Below, one piece after another: positions 25,576 to 32,710 of a stretch of DNA of 64,000 bases (its first letter is position 1; every line of letters starts with the position of its first letter). This DNA comes from Anoxybacillus amylolyticus (GTDB lineage: Bacteria; Bacillota; Bacilli; Bacillales; Anoxybacillaceae): contig NZ_CP015438.1 in assembly GCF_001634285.1 (NCBI RefSeq), positions 729,501 to 793,500 of the forward strand, written 5' to 3'. The notes beneath the pieces were generated by a model. It was not told the origin of the DNA, ran no database searches, and saw nothing but the letters and a program-made list of their open reading frames with translations. A program made the translations under genes and the position numbers.

Positions 25576-25718
25576 TTAGTCTTCTCGCATAGCATCAGTA
25601 TAGAAAATTCTATCAAGCTCCTCGTTTGATGTTATACCACGAACCTTATTCCTGACTGTCGTTTTTCCCATATCCAAGCGATAGAAATGTTCGCGACCAT
25701 CTACACCTTTTTTTAGAC
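25576..25718 (-). pseudogene. C-terminal fragment of an unrecognised protein
   Basis: The minus-strand frame encodes GVDGREHFYRLDMGKTTVRN, then KVRGITSNEELDRIFYTD, AMRED and a stop. The 5' part is cut off by the IS66 relic at 25719. I do not recognise it. No other gene is visible between rlmCD and this fragment. Confidence 0.4.
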
Positions 25719-26916
25719 GTAAGCGTCAAATTCTCCCCACCTAGTTTTGCCCCTATATCCGTGCCCATTAGCTTTGCATAAAAAAAAATTTTCGCTTTGT
25801 CAAGTAGCTGAAGACAAAAAAGGATAATTGAAGATCTCCTCCAACGCTTAGAAATGCTGGAAAAGCAAAATGCAGAATGACAGGCGGAACTAAAAAAGCA
25901 ACAGGAGTTGGAAGCCAAATTAAAATGGTATGAAGAACAACTTCGCCTTCTGCAACATAAACGCTTTGGCGTTTCGAGCGAAAAAACCCTTCCTGGTCAA
26001 TTGGAACTATTCAACGAAGTAGAAAACGAATCCAACCTTGAGTTGCCGGAACCTACGTTGGAGTCCATTCGTTATCAGCGCCGTCGGAAAACACGCGGTC
26101 AACGCGAAGCGATGCTGGAAAACCTTCCTGTCGAAACGGTCGAATACCGTTTATCCGATGAAGAGCAGGTCTGTTCGTGTTGCGGTGGAACGTAAATTAA
26201 AAAAATTAGATCTTAACGATCGGTAGGAAGAACGTCTAAAGCAAAGCAAACCCATCATAGACGCTTTTTTGTCATGGCTTCAAAAGCAAAAACAGCACGT
26301 GTTGCCAAAGAGCGCATTAGGAAAAGCCATTGCGTATTGTCTGAACCAATGGGATAAATTAGTGGCCTTTTTAGAGGATGGGCGACTGGAGATCGATAAT
26401 AATCGCAGCGAACGCTCGATCAAATCGGTGGGCCTCGGAAGGAAAAATTGGCTTTTCGCTAATACACCACAAGGTGCACGGGCAAGTGCCATCATCTACA
26501 GCATAGTGGAGACAGCGAAAGCGAATCATTTACATCCATATTACTACCTTCGCTATCTTTTTGAGAAGCTTCCCAATATGGATTTGTCAGACAAGAACGC
26601 ATTGGATCAAATGCTTCCTTGGTCAACCACACTCCCTGTTTCATGTATTGCTTTTCAGCAGCTAACTATATACATGCAACTGGGGAGTTTAACTTATTTT
26701 TTCGACTGTCGGAGGCAAGCCAAAGGCTTGCCTGCGTCACGCATTCGCGTGACAGAGAACCGAACAACGAGCCGCCTCCCAGACAAATTCATTTGTCTGG
26801 GAGCGGTGTTGTTCGGTCGCCCGACAGTCGAAAAATGTTAACACTTCAATGTGCATTTATATAAATAATACCCCAAGCCCCGGCCTTCAAAAAGGTGGGG
26901 GCTATTTGACGTTTAC
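25719..26916 (+). mobile_element. Internally deleted IS66 relic 2, carrying MITE copy 2
   Basis: Begins with the IS66 repeat GTAAGCGTCAAATTCTCCCC and ends with ...TTTGACGTTTAC at 26916. tnpA and tnpB are absent. tnpC N-terminal codons (25830-26190) are fused to C-terminal codons (26190-26667) at the 13-bp sequence TTGCGGTGGAACG, which occurs twice in intact tnpC. The 193-bp MITE is inserted just after tnpC. The flanking 8-mers differ (TTTTAGAC and GATTATCC), so the flanks are not the original target copies. Confidence 0.85.
26669..26861. mobile_element. 193-bp cloverleaf MITE, copy 2
   Basis: Identical by eye to 4276-4468. Intact IS66 sequence reads GCTAACTAAATAATACC; here the element splits it with duplicated TA (26667-26668 and 26862-26863). 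This comparison with an empty site fixes the element ends and shows precise TA-targeted transposition. Confidence 0.9.
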
Positions 26917-27111
26917 GATTATCCCGGGGGAAGTTTCGAACCTGAGTATAAATGCACTAAATGTAAATCTGTACTTGAGAGAGTTAATTGTGACTTTACA
27001 GAGGACTGTGATGCGGATGAAAAACATGAGCTCTTAGCATCCTTCCCATGCCCTAAATGTGGGAAAAAGACTCTTTATGTAGATACGGTAACTATAGTCA
27101 TGTGGGATTAG
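26917..27111 (+). pseudogene. Zinc-ribbon protein fragment
   Basis: Open frame of 64 codons directly after the IS66 end with no start. It has two CxxC pairs (YKCTKCKSVL and FPCPKCGKKTLY) and ends VDTVTIVMWD. The 5' end was removed by the IS66 event. Probable small zinc-ribbon protein of unknown role. Confidence 0.5.
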
Positions 27112-27221
27112 TATGAGGAGCTTGTTAAAAGCTTATTGAAAAGATAAACGTCTTCGATGACACTGTAAGTAAAATTTCAGTCCAACGTTGAGCTATACAT
27201 TCGAGATAAAAATATATGGTG

Positions 27222-27266
27222 ACCGCCAGTAGAGGAGAATTATTTTCTAGCTGGCGGTATTTTTTT
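27222..27266 (+). terminator. Intrinsic terminator upstream of chrB-like operon
   Basis: ACCGCCAG pairs with CTGGCGGT around a ~20-nt loop, followed by ATTTTTTT. It insulates the following promoter at 27271. Confidence 0.75.
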
Positions 27267-27270
27267 GCCG

Positions 27271-27330
27271 TTGACAATATTATAGATGATTGATAGAATG
27301 TAACGAGTATTACAAGTAATGAGTATTACA
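27271..27330 (+). promoter_or_regulatory. Promoter with tandem 15-bp operator repeats
   Basis: TTGACA (27271-27276), 17-bp spacer, TAGAAT (27294-27299). Immediately downstream two 15-bp direct repeats, GTAACGAGTATTACA (27300-27314) and GTAATGAGTATTACA (27316-27330), cover the start region. ATTACAAGTAAT at their junction is also palindromic. This is a probable repressor site for the chrB-MFS-DUF1232 operon. Confidence 0.65.
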
Positions 27331-27338
27331 TTAGGCGG

Positions 27339-27887
27339 GTGGATATTTTGTACGATAAAGAATGGTTGATATTGAATTTCACTTTACCAAAAGAACAATC
27401 GAGCGTAAGGGTAAGTGTGTGGAGAAAATTAAAAAAATGCGGATCTGTTAGCATTGGGCAATCGATGTGGGCTCTTCCTGTTTCAGAAGAGCATTTAGAA
27501 ACCTTCAATGAAATATCAAAAGAAATAATCGAAAATGGTGGCAGCGCTTATATTGCAAATGCTGATTTCCTTAATGCAGGGAGTGACGAAGATATCGTTA
27601 ATCTGTTCAACAAAGTACGAGATGAAGAGTATCAGGAGTTTTTGGATAAATGCGATGATTACTTTCGTGAAATTGAGAAGGAAACGGAAAGAAAAAACTT
27701 TACATTTGTTGAGCTTGAAGAAAACGAAGATGAATACAGTAAGCTTGTGGAGTGGTTAAAGAAGATAACATTAAGAGACTTTTTTGTTGCCCCATTAAAA
27801 GAACAAGCAGAGGAAGTTCTGCAAAGATGCAAGCAATTGCTAGATGAGTTTAGTGACAAGGTTTATAAAGCAAATGAAGAAGAATAA
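27339..27887 (+). CDS. ChrB N-terminal domain protein
   Basis: 182 residues matching the N-terminal domain of the chromate-resistance regulator ChrB: EWLILNFTLPKEQSSVRVSV near the start, WRKLKKCGSVSIGQSMWALP in the middle, and a long charged helical second half. The start could be GTG 27339 or TTG 27348; neither has a strong site. It is the first gene of an operon with an MFS transporter (21-bp gap) and a DUF1232 protein. ChrB proteins sense or help resist chromate, but this short form without the C-terminal domain also occurs beside other transporters, so the stress is uncertain. Confidence 0.75.
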   Translation: MDILYDKEWLILNFTLPKEQSSVRVSVWRKLKKCGSVSIGQSMWALPVSEEHLETFNEISKEIIENGGSAYIANADFLNAGSDEDIVNLFNKVRDEEYQEFLDKCDDYFREIEKETERKNFTFVELEENEDEYSKLVEWLKKITLRDFFVAPLKEQAEEVLQRCKQLLDEFSDKVYKANEEE

Positions 27888-27908
27888 TGATAAGGGAGGT
27901 CACAGAAT

Positions 27909-29150
27909 ATGAGTAATCAATCTAAAAATCGTTTTACACCGGCCGTTACGGTGATCATCATATTTGGCATTATAAGTATGCTTGGAGATGTAGTTTATGA
28001 AGCAGCAAGAAGCGCCAACAGTCAGTATTTAAATTTACTGAGTATCAGCGCGGCTCAAGTCGGTCTGGTCTTTGGTATAGGGGAGTTCCTTGGATATTTT
28101 CTTAGGCTCGTCGCAGGAGTTTTGTCTGATAGGAGCGGCAGGCACTGGCCTTTTATGTTTCTTGGTTATGGTATGCTGCTGGTTGTTCCTCTTATAGGAT
28201 TCACGATGAACTGGAATATTCTCGTTGTGCTAATATTGATGGAGCGAATCGGAAAGGCTCTGCGAAGTCCGGCTAAAGATACCATTCTTTCAGGAGTTGC
28301 AGAAAATCAGATTGGGGTAGGATTTGCTTTTGGACTTCAGGAAGCCCTAGACCAGATTGGCGCATTCATTGGTCCTCTTATTTTTACAGCAGTCTTTTAT
28401 TTTACTGGTAAGAACGGTATTACACAGTACCAGTTAGGGTACAAATCACTTTTCGCACCATTTATAATTCTGATGCTATTCCTGATGTATGCCTACAGAA
28501 GGATTAAGCGTGATCATCTCATACCTGCAGTTGTAAAAAAAGATTTTCATTCAGAGCACCTCAAACCAATTTTCTGGATCTATACTGTCTTCACCTTCTT
28601 TTGCACATTAGGCTTTGTGAATTTCAGCACAGTGGGTTATCATCTGAAGGCGAATAACCTGATGTCTGACGGGAATATAACACTGGTGTATTCGGCAGCA
28701 ATGATTGTAGATGCTGCTGCAGCACTACTTGTCGGGAAAGCTTATGATCGACTTAAAATGAAGACGGAAAGGAGAACTGGAGGTATTCTGGTTTTGATGG
28801 CAATTCCGTTCATGACAATGTTATTACCTGTTTTGACATTGAGCGATTCAGCAACACTCATCGTTATTGGTATGATTGTTTTTGGTATAGTCATGGGAGC
28901 ACATGAAACGGTCATGCGTTCTGCCATTGCGGATATAACACCATTTGATAAGAGGGGCACAGGATATGGTGTATTCAACACCAGCTATGGATTGGCTCTG
29001 CTCGGTGGAGCCACATTAATGGGATTGTTCTACGATATGAATTTGATTGGAATGATTATTGCTTTTACTTGCGTTACAGAATTGATAGCCATAATTCTTT
29101 ATTTCAAGATGAACAATATGATAAAGAATAGCCATCAGGTGAAATCTTAA
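27909..29150 (+). CDS. MFS transporter
   Basis: 413-residue, about 12-helix permease with good site GGGAGGT before ATG. MFS motif A is present as AGVLSDRSGRHWP after TM2, and motif-like ERIGKALRSPAKDTILSG after TM4 is characteristic of a subgroup found beside ChrB proteins. Probably a drug or metal-stress exporter. Middle gene of the operon 27339-29535. Confidence 0.85.
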   Translation: MSNQSKNRFTPAVTVIIIFGIISMLGDVVYEAARSANSQYLNLLSISAAQVGLVFGIGEFLGYFLRLVAGVLSDRSGRHWPFMFLGYGMLLVVPLIGFTMNWNILVVLILMERIGKALRSPAKDTILSGVAENQIGVGFAFGLQEALDQIGAFIGPLIFTAVFYFTGKNGITQYQLGYKSLFAPFIILMLFLMYAYRRIKRDHLIPAVVKKDFHSEHLKPIFWIYTVFTFFCTLGFVNFSTVGYHLKANNLMSDGNITLVYSAAMIVDAAAALLVGKAYDRLKMKTERRTGGILVLMAIPFMTMLLPVLTLSDSATLIVIGMIVFGIVMGAHETVMRSAIADITPFDKRGTGYGVFNTSYGLALLGGATLMGLFYDMNLIGMIIAFTCVTELIAIILYFKMNNMIKNSHQVKS

Positions 29151-29166
29151 TAAAGGAGTACGAGAA

Positions 29167-29535
29167 ATGAATCTTAAGGAGAAAGCAAAGGCTATAAAAA
29201 TTTATATTCCTGCGCTTTTCATCGCAATGAAGAGAAAAGATACGCCAATTGCTGCTAAGATTATTGCAGGGATTACTGTAGGGTACGCATTGTCACCGAT
29301 TGATGTCATTCCTGATTTTATACCTGTGTTAGGGTATCTGGATGATCTTATCATTCTTCCATTGTTGGCAGCTTTGGCAATAAAATTTATTCCAGATGAA
29401 ATAATGGAGATATGCAAAACTGAAGCAGAAGGTATGTGGAAAGATGGAAAACCTAAAAAGTGGTACTATGCAATACCAATTATAGTCTTTTGGATATTAA
29501 TAGTTTCATTAGTACCTTGGAAAATTTTTATATAA
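29167..29535 (+). CDS. DUF1232 (YkvA-like) membrane protein
   Basis: 122 residues with the family core GYALSPIDVIPDFIPVLGYL followed by DDLIILP, and a C-terminal membrane helix (~100-120, IPIIVFWILIVSLVPW). 16 bp after the MFS gene, RBS AAAGGAG. Role unknown; often found near transporters. Confidence 0.85.
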   Translation: MNLKEKAKAIKIYIPALFIAMKRKDTPIAAKIIAGITVGYALSPIDVIPDFIPVLGYLDDLIILPLLAALAIKFIPDEIMEICKTEAEGMWKDGKPKKWYYAIPIIVFWILIVSLVPWKIFI

Positions 29536-29561
29536 AGGGTGATCGTTCTTGTGAAGTTTGT

Positions 29562-29885
29562 TTGATATGTTCCCGCGAACGTCGGTTTCCGGAAAAACAG
29601 AAAAAAACCTATTGATATGTTCCCTTATACGTAGGGGTCAAAAATCAGCCAATGACATCAATGCTGTCCTCTCGAGCCATGTCGAATGTGTTGCGAAACT
29701 AGAACTTATTGTAAAGCCAAAATAAACTCTTGCCATTCACAATAAACTTCCGCCAAAATCAAAATAAAGTTGTGCAAAAGGGCAGGAGCAAGGCAAGGGA
29801 AAGGAAAGAGGGAAAAGGGGAAACCCTTCATCTTCAAGCCTTTCCCCTCATTCCCTGCCACAACTTTATTCTCAAACATAATAAA
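29562..29885. mobile_element. Probable IS21-like end remnant with a large imperfect palindrome
   Basis: Holds two copies of TTGATATGTTCCC (29562 and 29612 region) and a series of AATAAAC/T-type short repeats (29700-29770). Then AATAAAGTTGTG (about 29764) and its complement CACAACTTTATT (about 29863) flank purine/pyrimidine-rich arms. No transposase gene remains. Family assignment is tentative. Confidence 0.4.
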
Positions 29886-30052
29886 GTAATGGCAGAAAAA
29901 ATCGAATCAAAAATCGAGAAAATGAGCGATTCATCATCTTTGGCGAGGAGACCCTCACTTTAACGACCAAAGGGAGTAAGTGGGGGAGGAATCGCTTTTT
30001 TTGTGTTTTTGTATCACTAAAAAATATATTTAGTGAAATAGAGGTGAGACAA

Positions 30053-31207
30053 ATGGACATGACGTTAACAGCCAAAATAAAAATTTACCCAACAGCGGAA
30101 CAAGCACAATTATTGAAAGCCACCCTTTCCGCTTATCGACAAGCATGCAACGCTGTATCTGTTGTGATTTTTGACACAAAAGTGCTTGTACAAGCCAAGT
30201 TGCACGACATGACCTATCGTCAACTTCGAGCAAACTACGCGTTGCGTTCGCAAATGGCGCAATCTGTGATCAAGACCGTTATCGCTAGATACCGTTCCCT
30301 AAAAAGCAATGGTCATGAATGGACATTGATTCGCTTTAAAAAACCTGAATATGACATTGTTTGGAATCGAGATTATTCGCTTGTTCAAGGTGTATTTTCT
30401 GTCAATACACTAGAAGGACGAATCAAAGTGCCGTTCGAACCAAAAGGCATGGAACAATATTTTGATGGCTCATGGACGTTTGGTACAGCAAAACTCGTCT
30501 ATAAGCATAACAAATTCTTTTTGCACATCCCCATGACCAAAACGATTCCAACAGTGGATGAACACCACATTCGCCAAGTGGTCGGTGTCGATGTAGGGGT
30601 TAACTTTCTTGCAGTAGCTTATGATTCGCAAGGGAAAACAACCTTTTTTAACGGACGAAAAATCAAGCATATGCGTGCGAAGTACAAACGAATGCGAAAA
30701 ACCCTCCAGCAAAAAGGTACGGCTTCTGCGCGTCGGAAGTTGAAAAAAATCGGACAACGAGAAAACCGTTGGATGACGGATGTGAACCATGCCGTCACGA
30801 AGGCACTCGTTCGTCAATATGGAGAACGTACCCTTTTTGTATTAGAAGATTTAACAGGCATTCGTGAAAAAACAGAACGCGTATGTATCCATGACCGATA
30901 TGAAACCGTATCGTGGGCTTTCTATCAGTTCCGTCACCTATTAGAGTATAAGGCACGTTTGCATGGGGCAAAAGTGATTGTGGTTGCTCCACATTACACA
31001 TCTTTGACATGTCCAAAGTGTGGGCATACGGAAAAAGCCAACCGAAAGAAACGTACACACACCTTTTGTTGCCGAACATGCGGATACACATCAAACGATG
31101 ACCGCATTGGTGCCATGAACCTTCAACGAAAAGGAATGGAGTACATCGTTGAAGGAACGACACAAGGATCCCTTGCGTCGTTGGGTAGTCGTCAACCTGC
31201 CCCATGA
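30053..31207 (+). CDS. tnpB: RNA-guided endonuclease TnpB
   Basis: 384 residues from ATG 30053, five bases after GAGGTGAG. IS605 OrfB/TnpB family, the ancestor group of Cas12 nucleases. The N-terminal helix-turn-helix-like region (AKIKIYPTAEQAQLLKATLS) is followed by a split RuvC: Asp in VVGVDVGVNFLA, Glu in FVLEDLTGIREK, and Asp in SNDDRIGAMN. A zinc ribbon CPKCGH...CRTCGY sits between the last two. All catalytic residues are present, so the nuclease is probably active, guided by an RNA from the element's 3' end. Confidence 0.93.
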   Translation: MDMTLTAKIKIYPTAEQAQLLKATLSAYRQACNAVSVVIFDTKVLVQAKLHDMTYRQLRANYALRSQMAQSVIKTVIARYRSLKSNGHEWTLIRFKKPEYDIVWNRDYSLVQGVFSVNTLEGRIKVPFEPKGMEQYFDGSWTFGTAKLVYKHNKFFLHIPMTKTIPTVDEHHIRQVVGVDVGVNFLAVAYDSQGKTTFFNGRKIKHMRAKYKRMRKTLQQKGTASARRKLKKIGQRENRWMTDVNHAVTKALVRQYGERTLFVLEDLTGIREKTERVCIHDRYETVSWAFYQFRHLLEYKARLHGAKVIVVAPHYTSLTCPKCGHTEKANRKKRTHTFCCRTCGYTSNDDRIGAMNLQRKGMEYIVEGTTQGSLASLGSRQPAP

Positions 31208-31306
31208 TGCAACCCCAAGTCAAGGAAGGAGGACGAAGTCCGCTCGCACTTCTGGGGAGTTGCAAGCCTCCACTTCAAGCGTTAGCTAAGTGGGGGTAGT
31301 TGACGA
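31100..31306 (+). ncRNA. Candidate omega-RNA of the TnpB element
   Basis: TnpB guide RNAs arise from the 3' part of tnpB plus the right end. Here 31200-31306 has a GC-rich, structured tail with CCTCCACTT/AAGTGGGGG just before TAGTTGAC. If this is the true end, the guide would start at GAATGACTTTATTATG (31307 on). Location inferred from family knowledge. Confidence 0.4.
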
Positions 31307-31463
31307 ATGACTTTATTATGACTGAACACAAGTATAACTTTTGGTTTGGATGCTTAAAAGGTCTATTTTTTATATATATAAGCACTTAACCCATAACTTG
31401 TCTAAACAAACTTATGACCCTCTTCATATACTGAGGTATCTTAGTGACAAGAGGTGAAACATA

Positions 31464-31997
31464 TTGTCAGAACATATAGGGGAAAATTGTAATGGTAATA
31501 ATAAGCCAAAAGTAAGGTGTGGTTGTATTAACGGGCGAGCGGTGACAGTACATGGACCTGTAACATCAGGACCACCAGATCGAGGTGGATTATCCGAATA
31601 CGGGTATATTTATAACTTAACTCCTCAAACGGTAGCTATAGAGGCTGACGTCCTTTTTGATTCAAATGGAATACTGACACCTGGGATTACGCATATCCCC
31701 GGAACCGCTCAAATTGTAGTTACTACCCCGGGAGACTACGAGGTTACTTTCTCTGTGTCAGGTACAGAACCCAACCAATTCGCACTATTTTTAAATGGAG
31801 TATTGGTTCCAGGAACAGTCTACGGTTCAGGTGCCGGTACTCAGCAAAACAACGGTCAAGCTATAATTGCTATGGCAGCCAACGATGTTCTTACCCTTCG
31901 AAATCATTCTTCTGCTGCAGCAGTTGGTCTTGCGTCTGTAATAGGAGGAACACAAGCAAACGTAAACGCTTCTATTGTCCTTAAAAAATTAAGGTAG
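31464..31997 (+). CDS. BclA C-terminal-domain-like exosporium protein
   Basis: 177 residues from TTG 31464 after AAGAGGTG. The C-terminal ~130 residues match the TNF-like BclA_C jelly roll: YIYNLTPQTVAIEADVLFD, then GDYEVTFSVSG, NQFALFLNGVLVPGTVYG and NDVLTLRNHSS. There is no collagen-like GXX repeat; a short Cys-containing N-terminus (RCGCINGRAVTVHGP) takes its place. Probably a spore-surface protein. Its stop codon abuts the headless kinase. The intergenic 31310-31440 contains only AT-rich sequence. Confidence 0.8.
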   Translation: MSEHIGENCNGNNKPKVRCGCINGRAVTVHGPVTSGPPDRGGLSEYGYIYNLTPQTVAIEADVLFDSNGILTPGITHIPGTAQIVVTTPGDYEVTFSVSGTEPNQFALFLNGVLVPGTVYGSGAGTQQNNGQAIIAMAANDVLTLRNHSSAAAVGLASVIGGTQANVNASIVLKKLR

Positions 31998-32678
31998 TTG
32001 AGCATTCGTAACAATAATTTTATTTCAAATGTTTCTCATGAGATCGGTTCACCGCTTACTTCGATTCGTGGGTTTGCTCGGGCGTTAAAAAACGAACATT
32101 TGTCTCACAAACAGCGAATCCATTATCTCGACATTATTGAAACAGAATGCGTCCGTCTGTCGAAGTTGAGCGATAATTTGTTGCGTTTGGCGATGTTAGA
32201 TTCTGACCGATATCCGTTTCAGCCTACATCTTACCGCCTAGATAAACAATTGCAGTCACTCATCCTCAAATGTGAGCCACAGTGGATGGAAAAAGAGATT
32301 GAAATGTGTGCCATGCTTGAGAAGGTAGTCATTACGGCAGATGAAGATTTGCTAAGCCAAGTGTGGTTGAACTTGCTTCATAATGCGATTAAGTTTACCC
32401 CACAAGGTGGGACGATTACAATTCAGCTCCAGCAACAAGACAACACCGCTATTGTTACTGTTTCAGACAATGGTCCTGGCATTGCCGAAGAAGATCAGCT
32501 GCGTATTTTTGAACGCTTTTACAAGGCAGATAAATCGCGCAACCGTGCTGTTGGTGGCAGTGGGTTAGGGCTAGCGATTGCAGACAATATTGTAAAAATT
32601 CACCAAGGAAAAATTTCTGTTCATAGCCAATTAGGAGAAGGCGCGGAATTTACCGTTCAGCTCCCGCTATCGAATTAA
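31998..32678 (+). pseudogene. Histidine kinase lacking its sensor half
   Basis: 226 residues starting right after the bclA-like stop, possible TTG start without a ribosome-binding site of its own. The kinase core is complete: H-box SNVSHEIGSPLTSIRG, N-box LNLLHNAIKFTPQGG, G1 TVSDNGPGIAEEDQLRIFER and G2 VGGSGLGLAIADNI. Transmembrane, sensor and HAMP regions and any response regulator are absent, so a deletion fused the BclA gene to the kinase core. It may be silent or made by re-initiation as a soluble kinase. Confidence 0.7.
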
Positions 32679-32706
32679 GGAGAGAGGCAACCCTCTCTCC
32701 TTGCTC
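32677..32706 (+). terminator. Kinase terminator, target of the group IIC intron
   Basis: AAGGAGAGAGG pairs with CCCTCTCTCCTT around CAA, starting in the stop codon. The intron begins about 8 nt after the stem, which is the hallmark insertion position of group IIC introns. Confidence 0.85.
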
Positions 32707-32710
32707 ACGT

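Larger units (their letters stand above)
30010..31306 (+). mobile_element. TnpB-only IS605-type element (IS1341-like)
   Basis: A single tnpB without tnpA. The hairpin ATCACTAAAAAATATATTTAGTGA at 30015-30038, upstream of the start, is compatible with a left-end foldback. The right end has CCTCCACTT/AAGTGGGGG (31267-31297) followed by TAGTTGAC. Exact ends cannot be fixed without an empty site. Confidence 0.5.

Noticed and set aside
26619-26864. Open frames running from tnpC into the MITE
   Set aside because: They cross the insertion junction and come from palindromic DNA; no coding signature.
25711-26924. Intact IS66 transposition event at relic 2
   Set aside because: The flanking 8-mers TTTTAGAC and GATTATCC do not match, unlike the complete IS66 with TTTTATTA on both sides.
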